From the NCBI GenBank assembly GCA_016490735.1, contig JAEMWC010000358.1, positions 464,501 to 528,500 of the forward strand: 64,000 nt of DNA, written 5' to 3'. The position numbers and the translations under genes are program-made. The notes under the pieces are model-generated. The model saw nothing but the letters and a program-made list of their open reading frames with translations. It did not search any database and was not told the origin of the DNA. Below, piece after piece: positions 43,056 through 54,902 of the stretch. How positions within the stretch are numbered: the stretch's first letter is position 1; each line of letters opens with the position of its first letter. The stretch comes from Pachyseris speciosa. Taxonomy: Eukaryota; Cnidaria; Anthozoa; Scleractinia; Pachyseridae.

Positions 43056-43266
43056 TTAATCGTGGAAGTACTTGTTATAAGCTTCAATGATTCCCTCTCG
43101 CCACTGATCAAATGTAACAGGGAGTTGTCTTCGTACGGCGAAGCGGCTTAATGTGCTAGGCATGCAACCATTGAACCTGTTGTGACGCAACGCGAAGACC
43201 TTACACGCCCCAGCTGGATCTTTTTCGTCGGTTATAGCAAGATTGAAATTTCCTCCAATGGTAGCC
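43056..43266 (-). CDS. START-domain gene, terminal exon
   Basis: Minus-strand exon after CCATACAG. It reads (R)ATIGGNFNLAITDEKDPAGA, CKVFALRHNRFNGCMPSTL, SRFAVRRQLPVTFDQWREGI, IEAYNKYFHD and stop TAA (43056-43058). The single leading G completes the AG left at the end of the 46811-47210 exon to give Arg, so the two exons join in frame across a 3.5-kb intron. The content fits the C-terminal strands and closing helix of a START lipid-binding fold. Coding exons with no lesions. The gene has no recognised neighbours of related function. Confidence 0.75.
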
Positions 43267-43769
43267 CTGTATGGAAAAAATAGTTAAGTCGGCTGAGGTT
43301 TATATTTCATAGGAATTCGTATTTTCCTTCTGCAAGCATTCGCAATTTGTTTAATCCGCCACTAGTGTAAAAGATCAGAACAGTTTCTCACAGGATAACA
43401 CTCAAACATGCAACGTAAAAAGTTACCTGTAAGCAATGTTTTTCATGCTGGAAATGCGTAATGTTTTCGCTGAGCCAACAAAATCAGAGCGAGTTTCTCT
43501 CTGTGTGATAACCCAATCAAATTACTATTTTCCATTACAGTTGCTTTTTCTCCAAGTTCTAACGAAAAACTACACAACCGCTGGAAAATACCACAATGCT
43601 AAACTTTTCACTACTAAAGCAGACAGAACCAACTTTCACAGCAAAATGAACTACGAACGAAAAAGAAAAATCAAAGGTATCGGGGGCAATATTGTCAAAT
43701 TGTAACTCTATAAGTTTGAACAAACTTGAAACTATTATAAGTAAGTGTAGTCCAGAGAAGGACTGTTTG

Positions 43770-44680
43770 TGATGACATTGACTGACATTTCAAGAACCTG
43801 AGCGGAAGTCATCATCCAAGTCAAGTGATTTGTGTAACGTCAGTAGGTGATATAAATACTCTGGTCGTTGATCTGATTGGTCAACGAAGTCGTGATGTTA
43901 TTGATCGTTTATCAGTTAAGCCGTGGTTTGTAGCTGTGAAGACGGTAAACCGCGACTGGTGAATTTCGATCCGTCTTTAGTTAGTCAAATATCCGTAAGT
44001 GTATTGTTGAATTATTCAGTCAGCTTGTGTATTGTTTGTCTGTTGTTGATGTCGTGTAAGGTGCGGAAAGCTGTTGGCAACGGTTCAGTGCTGTCTGTTC
44101 TAAGTTAGTAAACCAACTTTCCAGTGCGATCCGTCGGTGGTAGTTAGCACAGTAGGTAATGCTTTTACCAGAGTCCCAGTCGATTTTGTGGTTCGTCAGT
44201 AAATCGAGCTCAGCATGTTCCTTCCTTCCTTCCTTCCTTCCTTCATTCATTTACAAAACTGGGAAAAACTGGTCGAACTGTTAGAATTGTTTATGACACC
44301 ATTTCTCGTCGCTCGTTTCTGTTCAGTCACTTACAGTCAGTCTTACGTTCAAATTTCTACCAGTCTCACTGATATGAGTGGCCTGCTGGTAGTATCAGCA
44401 TCTAATCTTGTAAACATTTCCCTCTCTGTTCCTTGGTTCGTCTTTGTCCTTAACTTTCGTCAGTAGTTAAGTTGTCGTAAAGTAGTGATGGGTCTGTGAG
44501 CAACACGGATATTGTAAGGGTTGTAGTATCCGTGCAATGAGTTCAGAGGTTATTTTAATGCAGGGTAGAGTCGCTGTAGCGACTGGTGTCGAGTCAATAT
44601 CTACACAAAGAGTCCTTCCGGATGACCGTACTTCACTTAGTTATGATATAACTTCTGGACTCAAACCATTTACAATACGA
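43770..44680. mobile_element. PLE terminal-repeat-like segment
   Basis: Inside the START gene intron. On minus, 43772-43820 reads ...GATGATGACTTCC ... CTTGAAATGTCAGTCAA with TTGACT/AGTCAA flanks, the same layout as other hammerhead-like ends in this window but with weak stem II. The segment has no ORF; (TTCC)n lies at 44217-44244. Assignment to PLE is by this motif and general resemblance only. Confidence 0.4.
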
Positions 44681-44689
44681 TTTTAAATT

Positions 44690-46090
44690 TGAAACTGAAG
44701 TTGAATACGAACCATGTTTCGGCATTTTACATCTCAGAATAACAAATAACGAATGATTACATAGCTAAAACCTTGGACAAACCGTTCAGAACGTTGAGCT
44801 TCGAACTCATCTCTATACGTGTCCCGTGGGTGGGGAGGGGGAGGGGGCACTCCCTACAATGGCCTATACGGGGCGGCTCCGCCCGAACATGGCCAGAAAT
44901 TCATTTCACTTTTGCACGCGGTACCGCTGACCGAGACGCAGGCTTTAGGGTGAGATAGCACATCTTCGATCGTTTTGTATGAAAAAGTTGAACGAAAAGA
45001 CGAGGTATGGATTACAAAAAAATAAATTAAGTAATACCTCAACAGTTGATATTCTTAGTCATGTGCACAAGTCATTCACAAGTCATATTCATTTATATTT
45101 TGCGGCAATTTTACCTTGTTTGTTTATTTCACCAATAATGGGTTTTCTTATATAATCACTATATTGGCCATACCATAGGACCAATCATTAGTCCTGTACT
45201 AAAGGGATAAACTAGTACTTAGGCCTACACTAAGTTATTAGAGCAAGATGGCGGCGAAAAATGAACAAAGATGTTGTGAAGTGAAGACAGTATTTTAACA
45301 TACAGGGATCCTCGAATGATTGAAGTCGTCACGCTACCGTGTGTTTGTATTACGAGCCGAACTTTTACCTTTGTTTGGATGAGATGGGAAGGACGAGGAT
45401 GCATTTTCAGAAGACGAAAACACTGAAATGTGAAAGAGACGAATCTCTTCTTGAAGTTTCAAATGCGAATTTGTCACTTGTGTTGTCGTCAGGAACCAAC
45501 GAAAAATGGCATTTTGAAGTGCGATGGTCAATTTTATAGACGTTTGTATGGAAGACGAAGGTAAAATATATTTTTTGTACTTTTTTTGCTGGGAAGTGCG
45601 AAACTTAAATCTGCGAATTCAATTTTGCCGAAACTAATATCTAAACACGTTACTTTCAATATGAATCGAACAAATTGTTTATCTTTGTAGCAGTTCGTGC
45701 TATTTATTGTAGAAGTTTTGCCTTCTCACGTTTCTCTGTAAAATCCTGTTGTTTGTGTTCGTAGTTTTTTTTCTAAGTGTCAATAGCTACTGCGCGTGCG
45801 TGAAATTTAATTCTGGCCACGAGGGTTATCTTTTTCACGTTTCAGGTGTATGAAAGGGTAGGGATTTCACGAGTCGAAATATATGAAAGGGTAGGGAAAT
45901 CTGTCATTGAGGTATTTAAAAGGGCCTTTCATTAAAATATTTCGAACACACATACTTCATGACTGTACTGTTCTAATGGAAAATATACGAAAGGGGTACC
46001 AATCGTCAATGGAAGGTATACGAAAGGGGTACCTTTTCTGTCAAAAATGTATATAAAAAGGTAAGTTGTCGGACCTCGGGGTGGAGCCTC
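44690..46090. other. Intron of the START gene, repeat-like
   Basis: Contains a G-rich segment (44829-44850), cctatacggggcggctccgc at about 44861, and at 45850-46090 repeated tatgaaagggtaggg / tatacgaaaggggtacc units followed by a GC hairpin (gacctcggggtggagcctcc). No exon recognised on either strand. Confidence 0.5.
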
Positions 46091-46116
46091 CCCGTATTAA
46101 ATATCTTTTAATGCCC

Positions 46117-46483
46117 CCGATGGCTTGTTGTGATTATTCCGGGAAGATCCATTTCTTCCTGCCTCGCTAAAACCACAATCTGTTCTCGAAGAGGGATTTC
46201 TTCACTATGAACTGACCGATTTCTGTTGTTCTAGCTGTCGAGTGATCCTTAGAACCTTTTTCTTCCGATTTGCCGTTTCAAAAAGCAAAAAGATTCGGAG
46301 AAAATCTAAAATTCTTGGGATGACTTGTTGTGATTATTCCGGGAAGATCCATTTTCCTCTGCCTCGCTGAAACCAAGAAATCCAAAAGGGATTTTTTCGC
46401 TATGAACTGACCAATTTCCACTCTTCTAGCTGTCGAGTCATCCTTAGAACTTTTTTCTTCCGATATACTGTTTCAAAAAGCTG
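46117..46483 (+). repeat. Tandem duplication of about 0.18-0.2 kb
   Basis: 46117-46286 and 46318-46483 repeat the same blocks: cttgttgtgattattccggg, aagatccattt, ctatgaactgacc, ttctagctgtcgagt, atccttagaac and tttcaaaaagc. Non-coding. Lies just downstream (in gene orientation) of the START exon. Confidence 0.8.
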
Positions 46484-46810
46484 TGTTTCGCTTCTAAGAT
46501 CGGCATACTGCTCTCTTGAAAATTCACCCGACCTCCATTTTTATTTGAAATCTGATCTTCCATGCGGGTGACTAAAACCTTTCTCTCTACCACTCCCCAA
46601 GACTCTCGCAGTTAGTGGATTATGATTGGGAGGCAGGGAAGGAACAAGCAAAAGCTAAGATCAAAGAATATCGGATCAAAATCGGCAAAGTTCGTAGGTC
46701 GTTTGTATTCTATTGTTACACTTACTCACTCACTCATTAACTCAACGCGACAACAAAGTGGCTTCGCCTCCATAAGGAGGCAGTAACCCACAAAAAAAAC
46801 TGTTCATCAC

Positions 46811-47210
46811 CTTACAAACCCATCTGCTTCAGGTGGTTTTGAGATGTGCCAAGCATTCTTCTGAATAATAAGGAATCCTTTTTGCCCAAACCAATCAATC
46901 TCTTTGGTAGGTGGAATGAACGAAACGAATGTACGATCTTTGAAGGGCCAAGAAACCTTTACTCTTGTTGTTGTCACCCATCCACCGCCCTCCTCTTCTG
47001 GGTATGTTTCAAGGATCTCGGTATCCAAGAATCCTTTATTCCATTTCTCGCGTATATCCATGGCTGTTGTGTCGAGAATTTTCGCCACTTTATGCGCAGG
47101 TACGGGTGTTTCATGCATGAAGAGGATCTTCACTGGAAAAGGGTCATTAGGGAACACTTTCATCCAGTACTGTGACTTCCCAGGGCTGTTGTGAATCTCT
47201 TCCCAGTCTC
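46811..47210 (-). CDS. START-domain gene, penultimate exon
   Basis: A 400-nt minus exon between ATATTGTAG and GTGATG. It encodes DWEEIHNSPGKSQYWMKVFP, FPVKILFMHETPVPAHKVAK, ILDTTAMDIREKWNKGFLDT, EILETYPEEEGGGWVTTTRV, KVSWPFKDRTFVSFIPPTK, IDWFGQKGFLIIQKN and PPEADGFV(R). The order of REKWNKGFLDTEILE, WPFKDRTFV and the later PPEADGFVRA matches the START (StAR-related lipid transfer) domain: the K/EWD-type motif after helix 2, then the PF..RDF strand. Such proteins carry phospholipids, sterols or ceramide between membranes. Starts with a 2-nt split codon, so at least one upstream exon exists beyond 47210 but was not found. Specific STARD subfamily and ligand not assigned. Confidence 0.8.
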
Positions 47211-47392
47211 CTACAATATATAATTAAAGACAAAGTTGTTGCCAAACTGTATATAGCTATGCTGGTGCCAGTACTCCACTTGTATTAACGTTATCTATTT
47301 TAAAAACCGGACACTGTTATCCTCTAGCATTCTTTATATGTTTCGAAAACCAAGAAGCAGGGTATGCAGGCCCATTTTGACTAAATCTAGCC

Positions 47393-48655
47393 ATCTGATC
47401 ACAGGCTTCCCAAGCTCAAAATTCGACTCTGCATCAGCTTGTTTATGTAGTGAATTGTATGGGAAAGTCGGCGGTTTGTAAAAAAAATGTGTAAATAACT
47501 ATCTAATCAGAAATAAAGTTTTCCTATATCAAATGTGTCGCGTACTTGTCTCTTGTGCCGGTTTTGAAGCCATTCTGACGCCGTTTAGTGAAGTTTTTCG
47601 AAATCGTCTCTCCTTCTAAGAGAAGTAGAAGGCAGACCACTCCATCGATCGCATCAATCGCTGGCCAGACGTCACTCCACAAATCGCTCTCTCCTCGAAA
47701 GGAAAAGTCCCGAATCGCAATAAAACCAACAGTTCCATAAAGCCCAATAAATTTCACTTCACAGACGTGTGCTTCGGCGGTCAAAAGACTCGTGAAGAAC
47801 GAAAAATTTGGCTTGAAGTTCGCCTCTTCGGCTTTCCTGATATTCTTGTGACCGACCTCGCGACAACGGCCGTTAATGCAAGGTCAAGTAGCTGGTTTCT
47901 GATTGGTCCATTTGAATTAAGTCACGCGCTGACAACACGACCCTCCACCGGAGGGAAAGGTACATTTTGTCGCGAATCAAGTGTCACGCTAGGGTTGCCG
48001 CTGGTTTGTAACCGTTACAGAGTTCACAACTATGAAGCAAATTTAGAACGATAACTATCTTATGCTGAAAATCTAATCTTATCGTTCTAAGCTTGATAGA
48101 ACTCTGTAACGGTTACAAGCTGCAAATTGATTCGCGACAAATCGTTCAGCGCGTGACTTAATTCAAATGAACCAATCTACTTGATTGCGTTAACGACGAA
48201 CAAGCAGGAAAGCCGAAGAGGCGAACTTCAAGCCAAATTTTTCGTTCACGAGTCTTTTGACCGCCGAAGCACACGTAGATGGGGTGAAATTTATTGGGCT
48301 TTATGGAACTGTTGGTTTTATTGCGATTCGGGACTTTTCCTTTCGAGGAGAGAGCGATTTGTGGAGTGACGTCTGGCCAGCGATTGATGCGATCGATGGA
48401 GTGGTCTGCCTTGTACTTCTCTTAGAAGGAGAGACAACGATTTCGAAAAACTTCACTAAACGGCGTCAGAATGGCTTCAAAATCGGCACAAGAGACAAGT
48501 ACGCGACACATTTGAGGTAGGAAAACTTTATTTCTGATTAGATAGTTATTTACACATTTTTTTTTTACAAACCGCCGACTTTCCCATACAATTCTCTATA
48601 TAAACAAGCTGATGCGGAGTCGAATTTTGAGCTTGGGAAGCCTGTGATCTGATCG
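47393..48655. mobile_element. 1.26-kb palindromic element with mirrored 85-codon frames
   Basis: Outer ends atctgatcacaggcttccc (left) and gggaagcctgtgatctgat (right) begin arms of about 0.6 kb that pair to a centre near 48065 (gtaaccgttacagagttc against gaactctgtaacggttac). Each arm carries the same frame (47524-47784 minus, 48257-48520 plus), reading MTAEAHV, VKFIGLYGTVGFIAIRDFSF, RGESDLWSDVWPAIDAIDGV and TKRRQNGFK. The two differ at only a handful of residues. No known domain. The left arm has an extra stretch near 47935-47975. Confidence 0.8.
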
Positions 48656-48659
48656 TCCG

Positions 48660-50395
48660 CTGTCACACAGTGTACATCAGTACTGGGTTGAAGTTAGAAC
48701 TCGTTTCTACCACTTCAGCCTCCGTCGACCTTGTGAACTATTTTTCTTTGTATGTTATCGCACGCACAACTACTCAAGTGATAGCAGTTTTTTTGTCGTC
48801 CCAGCTTTGTTGAACACTGAACTGTTTATAGTCTGTCCGCTGTTTGTAATACAACGTGCATCAGATACTACGTTAGGTGTATTAACCCTGTGGGTTTTCG
48901 CTCGCAAGCCTTCACATTTCTGTTGAAATGTATCATTAGTTTATATTACTGTATATGTGGAAATAAAGAAACCTTTAAAACCTATGAAACCTTCAGTGAA
49001 CAGCTTAATTCCAACCAGATTTCTTGGTATTTAATAACGTTCTGTTACACTGGGCATTTTTTCCTGCAACTTGTCTCTCAATTGCCAATCACCCATTGCC
49101 AAGTGCAGCATAGCCTGAAATGAACTTGTCTTGCAATTTTTTGTTGCCGTGATCGTTGTGAGAAGTAGAAGTCGGTTCTACTTTCCCAACGCTACAACCG
49201 GAATCAGCAACTTCTCACGCAATTTGTGATCTCAGTCCTTCAGCAAATTAAACAGGTGTGTCCCTCGCAGGACCCCTCCCAAACAATGAAATTAAGGAAT
49301 TATGCATCTTTTCTTTTTCCGTAAAGATGCGTAAATATCGGGGCATTTCTTTATAAACAATTTAAGTGTTGTTTAAAGAAACGTGAACTTTAAAGATCCC
49401 AGCGTATAAAGATGACGTACAGGTCGTTGAAAGAAGGTAAACCGGCGTCAATATACTTTTTTAATTACACATTTGCTTTCAAACTCTTACAAAACATAGC
49501 GAAGAAGGTTTTATTGTGATGTCTCACTGTTCATCGAAAGTTGCACGGCCAATTTTGAAGGGCTTGGCTTTGAATCTTTATCATCTTTACGCATCATTAT
49601 TTCCGTATCTTTCCCTTTCTTTACGCACTAGAAATCTTCTAACTTGCACAACGCTTAGAGCTTGGGTGATATTAAACAAAATTATTATTTTCAGAGTGTA
49701 CATGACAAATCAGTAAATAGAATTTAAAGAATTGGTTTTAGCCATTTGAAGGAATGTAATTTTAGAAGAGACCCTAGGAACGAGGTTGAATTTTTTTCTC
49801 TTTGCCTTACCATGCTGCCCTCAATTTTTGCCTACGACTTGTGACAGTCATTGCAGAAGTTATGCGCCATTATTTACTCCGGTCTTTACTCGGATGTCTA
49901 AAAGAACTCTTCTATTATTGTATTTAAAAATTTCAATCACGCATCGTAGGGAAAGCGCTTCTCTGTTACCGGCGATGTAGAAATTGGATTTACGGACGAA
50001 CACACGTTACTTCGAAAGATAATGTTTTCGTCGGGGAGTATAGACTCAAATTTGACGAAAAGTAGCAACACTTGGCTGCCGTTCTAGCCGGTATTCTTAA
50101 ATGGAAAAAGAGAGTTGTCTGTTAGTATCATTTCCCCGGCCCCTTTTAAAAAGATATAGCAGTGAAACATTTAAGATTTAAGCTTATTCATTTCACGCTC
50201 AAATTGTGTCCAATCAGTGGACATGAATTCTACTTGTGTTTCTTGTTGTAAATGCGCATCAGTTAGCTTGTATTATTATGAGAATTGACTAGATCGCAAG
50301 CCTCAGTAAATGTCACCATCTTCATAACTTAAGTAGTTATAAAATTTTTACCATATAGAAAACTTTCAACTGAAGGAATAGTTGTGCGCACAAAT
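48660..50395. other. Intergenic, no gene supported
   Basis: AT-rich with scattered short frames. Around 49140-49215 a small inverted repeat (gagaagtagaa...ttctacttt, gagaagttgctga). An N-terminal exon of the START gene would be expected at or beyond here on minus but could not be recognised. Confidence 0.35.
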
Positions 50396-51583
50396 GTAAT
50401 AGCGGAGCTCTGGCGGCCCGAAGGGTGCGGAGCACCATGGTTAAGAAAATATGGTAACCCATCTGCTCGAGAATATTTGGTTTTGGTCACCGTACGGACG
50501 TCGTACGTACGTCCGCCCATCCATGTATGCGATGTGAAATGTCCCATTAATTGTGTGTTGTAACCCGGGTTTTGTGTACATCTTTTGATATTGGACGTCA
50601 TTGTTATGGCCAATTGACACCTGTCAAAAAAAGTATTCGCTGACCAGTAGTACGTGACCATATCGCGGGCTCAAGTTAAGAGCTCATCGAGGTCAGTTAT
50701 TTTTTTGAAGTTGATCGCTGACCAGGTACTGGTTTTCGATTGGATCGAAGGCTCAAGCCAGGCTGTAGCACACCCAAACCAAAACGAGGCTTAATTTTTC
50801 GCGCACTTTCTGAGGCTCGAGATTTTACATTAAGTTGGTTTCTTCATTTTGTGGACAACAACTTCATCTTCTTCGATTTTAATTCGCGTAAAAGGCATGA
50901 GAATCAGAAACTACTTAAAAGATACTCCGGAAGGTGAATTTTCAACTGGTGAAATGGAAGAGCAAAACATTTTTCTCAGGAAATTCTTAAAGTTTGGATC
51001 CACTTGTATGGCGGCCGGATTTTGTGGTTGAAAAACAAAATGATTTAACCCTTCAAGGGCTTGTTCACTTTACTGCGGCATCTTGCAGCTCACCACGAAA
51101 GTTCACTTAACAATTCACCGGCATTAATGGGAGGAATGAGTAGCTCAAACTTGGTGGAAGAAGTTCTTTCTTTGGACAAACCGTTTGCTATTTTTGTAGA
51201 TGCGTGTTTTTACTTCAGTGGATCGATGCGTATTTTCAAGTCGTAGAAAGCTCGACAACACAGGTAACTTAAATAAATTGAAGTTTAATCGTTTTAACTT
51301 TTGTTCAGGAATGAAACTTGTATTTTTGTCTCGACTGGATATAAATAACAATCTACTCGTTTTGGACACAAAGAAGTAGCTAGTTGAATTGTTTGTTTGT
51401 TGTTTTGCAAGCGAACGAGTGTTTTCCACCGCTTGGCTGACTGTACATGTTTTTTGACGTCAGTGTTTCTATAGTGTTGAGAACTGAAAGAGACGTTTGC
51501 CCTTATGTTATTAACACGTAATCGCAATGAGTCCTCGTAAAGTATCTCTCATGGTTTGCGCGACGAGGGCAATTTCAGCAAAT

Positions 51584-51623
<40 letters not shown>

Positions 51624-51735
51624 GCCCCATGCGATTACTTATTCAAACTATCAGGATTGTTTACCTTTTTCCCTTTTCTACGACATTTAAGCTTATGTCT
51701 AAGCTTAACGTACTACGAAATATGTTTGTTAATCC
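50396..51735 (+). repeat. Repeat family R3, copy 3
   Basis: Counterpart of 37690-39110. Best-preserved coding trace: at 51061-51220 the frame reads FTLLRHLAAHHESSLNNSPA, LMGGMSSSNLVEEVLSLDKP and FAIFVDACFYF. Family unknown. Confidence 0.8.
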
Positions 51736-51741
51736 CAGGCT

Positions 51742-52080
51742 AAAGATCACACATTTTCATCCAACATCGTGTTTGTCGCACATAACGTTTGGTGGCTAAA
51801 CGCATAACAATGTTGGACCAAACAGCGGACCAAGTGAGTCCAAAAAATGATTTTTGCGTATTATCGCTGAAATTCTCGACGTTATGTGGTTTATTTGATT
51901 GCTCTTTACCGTTTGTGTACGATTTGTTTGTTGGGGTGGCTAAACGATCAAACATTTGTTCCTAATGCGAAATTTTGGATGAACGTGATCAAACATGGAA
52001 AGCCATTTCATGCACTATTGTGAGAGGTGGCTAAACGTTCAAACCTGCTCTTCCAACGATGTTGATCGTTCTTAGATAGC
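51742..52080. mobile_element. TIR MITE M1, copy 2
   Basis: Starts aagatcacacattttcatcc and ends cgatgttgatcgttc; internal blocks shared with 39128-39480. Right TIR partly deleted. Confidence 0.75.
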
Positions 52081-52900
52081 TAAACTTTTATAACGTAATC
52101 GATGTTTGTCCGGCCTAAAAGGGTTATGTCCGAGCAAAAAATAGGTTTGACCGGACAAATGACCGGCGCCAACCAAGAAATTATTTCTAGCACTGTTAAA
52201 ATGAACATTTATTCGTGAATATGTTCCTCCGAAGATGTTATTGAATTCCCGTCAATTTTTTCTGTTAATGTATGGCAAAATGTGTAGTACTAAATGCGAA
52301 AATCACGAACGTCGTCGTTGTCTGTAGTACGGTCTTGCGTGGCTCAAATATGTCATTGCAGCGGCTGCCTTGGCTGGCGATGCGAAAAAAGAAATAAAGA
52401 GAAAAAAATAAAGAGTGTCTGAATTTGATGGTGTATATCTACCGAAGGCCTTTTTAATTTTCACAAAGCTATTAAGATTTGAATTGGTAAAACAAAATTT
52501 ATGAGTCAGCCGTTTCAGATAAATTGGGTTCGGCTCACGAAATGTTCGGCGTCTGAATCGGGCCTCACGAAGCGGATTAGCGATAACAAGGGTAAGCAGT
52601 CTTTAGCGCATTGTATGTCACAACGAAAACTACCTATATCAGTTAGCCTAACAGTTTAGCAGTTTATTTGCAACAACAACATTTGACAGATAAAAGTACC
52701 CACCCGAAGGTATCGATTGCTAGTCGAGTCGACCTGTATACAGGCTCATCATTTGGGCAACTCAGAGAGTTTTTTTTTTTTTTTTGTGCCTCAAAAAACC
52801 TCTCTGAATTAGAAGTGCCCAAAGTTAAAGCGAACACCAGAGGGCATATGAAACGAATTTTAACCTCAGAAAAGAGCTTTATGTAATTTTTGGTTTGGAG
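52081..52900. other. Intergenic, no gene seen
   Basis: No domain, RNA or clear repeat recognised apart from a T-run at about 52770-52785. Confidence 0.4.
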
Positions 52901-52904
52901 GCAG

Positions 52905-53201
52905 GCTGGCCGAATGGTTTGGTCGCTGGATTTCAATGCGGTCCCCCCGGGTTCATATCCCGCTCTAACCACTAGCTGGTGTTGTTCTGGGTAGTCCCTG
53001 GTTCAACTCCTCAGTCATCCTTGTAAATAGCCAACTGGTTTGCCTCCGGCTAGTTGGAGTTCTTATCATGTTATGTTTATTTGACTTTATTTGTTTCTAT
53101 ATTTGCTCGGCCCTACTAGCCTTTGTGCTATAAATGATACCGAGGGTAATTAAAGGCCGCACTGGCCTTTGTGTTATAAATAATACCGAAGGCAAATAAA
53201 G

Positions 53202-53247
<46 letters not shown>
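52905..53247 (+). repeat. tRNA(Leu)-like SINE with (ATT)n tail
   Basis: The head has an A box TGGCCGAATGGTTTGGTCG (52907-52925) and a B box GGTTCATATCC (52950-52960). The Leu/Ser-type long variable region is absent and the acceptor does not pair, so it is not a tRNA gene. The body contains a duplicated ggcctttgtg(c/t)tataaat segment and ends in (ATT)n at 53203-53247. Third SINE type in the window. Confidence 0.85.
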
Positions 53248-53250
<3 letters not shown>

Positions 53251-53302
53251 AGCAGGGGTGTTTTATCAAGTTTAAAATGCGTAGCGCAGCCGAGTGTTTT
53301 AG

Positions 53303-53502
53303 GATATACCTCACAAATTAATGTGATTTGGTAAGCTGAAGCCACTCTAACGGCACTAAGGCCACATGGTAGCGGGCATTACCCCTTAAATCTACCAAAG
53401 AAAAGATTGGTAGATTTAAGGGGTAATGCCCGCTACCATGTGGCCTTAGTGCCGTTAGAGTGGCTTCAGCTCACCAAATCACATTAATTTGTGAGATATA
53501 TC
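53303..53502. mobile_element. Near-perfect palindrome P1 (arms about 97 bp)
   Basis: The arms are almost exact reverse complements through the centre agaaaaga at 53402: aaggccacatggtagcgggc on the left mirrors gcccgctaccatgtggcctt on the right. The inner core is related to 29188-29280. No ORF. It could form a stable cruciform or long hairpin RNA. Confidence 0.85.
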
Positions 53503-54197
53503 ATTGTCACTCCAGCCACATCCCACAAGCCTTACGTTTTCACCGAGTGTTTTAGGACTTGATAAAACGGCTTAAGGTTACTGTAAACCTTCAGGGGTGT
53601 CTTGCGGAAAATCGCTCTTCTGCGCGTTGTTTTCAAAGAAACCCCACGAAACTATAGATCATTGGAAAGCTAATAAACTATAGAAGGTGAAAATAGCTTT
53701 AATTTTAGTAACTTTTGTTTTGTTAGGCGAGTGCAAGTGTTCAAACGCAAAACCGACCTTTTTTCCTCAAAGGAATTAATAGTCCTTGCGTTACCGCGGA
53801 CATCCAAACAAGCTGGACTATATCATTCAGAAGATAATATACTAACAAAGTTTGTGGGGCTTTTTCCTGAAAGAAAAAAAAAAATTGTAAAGTTGACCAA
53901 TAGAATTTTTCACCATGCGTGTCGTGGTTTGGACGCCATGGACATAATAATTTGTTATTTGCAAAAGCCTCACACACGTTGGTGAGTCAATGTGTGACGA
54001 ATATGTTGGCCAAATTTCATCAAAATCCGATGAATTTAGAATGAGATTAATTTATTTGAATGAAGGGAATACGCGCAAAAATAAACGCAAAGTCTTTGGC
54101 CTCCAAAGATTTTCAATGTTCTCACGCCTCGTTGAAGTTCAGAGGATTGTTAACGCGGTCATACCGCCGACAATTAGAGAAAAACAGAGGAACCCCC

Positions 54198-54806
54198 ATT
54201 TACCATTTACCACAAATTCCCGGAAATTCCGGTTGGAATGTAAATGTTAAACGTTTTTTTGGTTCGTCCCACTGGAAAATTCCCGGGAAAAACGGGAGTT
54301 CTGAAAAGGTAGTCCTGGGACGCTTACCATTTACACGATCCATCCGAGTGGAAATTTTAGGTGTAAATACTGTATTCAGTGCTGCCACTTGTCCAAACGC
54401 AAAATGGACAGACCATAAAATCACTGGTATCGTTTGGAAAGCTCAAACAGGAATAGAAAAAGTGCATTGAGTAAGCCGATAGCTTCGAATTCCCGAAACG
54501 TTCCAAATGGAATGGTGTGTACCATTTCATTTTCCAACCAGAATTTCTGGGTTTCCGTTTAAATGATAACGACCCCTGTTTTCCCGGTTGGGATGTTCTC
54601 AATGGAAATTCGTTTGCCATTTAGAAGTTTTGATGTTTCGTACCAGTTTCAGTCCTCTTGGCTTTTGACCGAGCGTAATCTATCCAATCAGCGAGCGCGA
54701 CGTGACAATCCGCAAATGTTAGGTAAATGGTAAACAAAGCGTACCGTTCCGTCCGAACGAAAATTCCCAACCGAAATTTCCGGAATTTTTTTTGTAAAAG
54801 GAAAAC
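54198..54806. mobile_element. TIR element related to 11610-12501
   Basis: Left end ccatttaccacaaattcccg then gaaattccggttgg; right end ccaaccgaaatttccggaat then tttttttgtaaaagg, an inverted match. Shares tccactggaaaatt-ccgg, tctgaaaaggtagtcctg and fragments of Met-rich frames with the 11.6-kb element but lacks its zinc-finger-like exon. Confidence 0.75.
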
Positions 54807-54902
54807 AACCTTAAGTCTATATTATGAAAGGTGTTCGTCATCGTGGTTTCAAATGATAGCTGAGTTGATCTTTTGTTTCACGATTGAGTCACAAAGATGT
54901 GG

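Noticed and set aside
45339..45539. 66-codon plus ORF near an atggcggc start-like site
   Set aside because: No domain, no convincing donor, and it lies within the intron of the START gene on the opposite strand.
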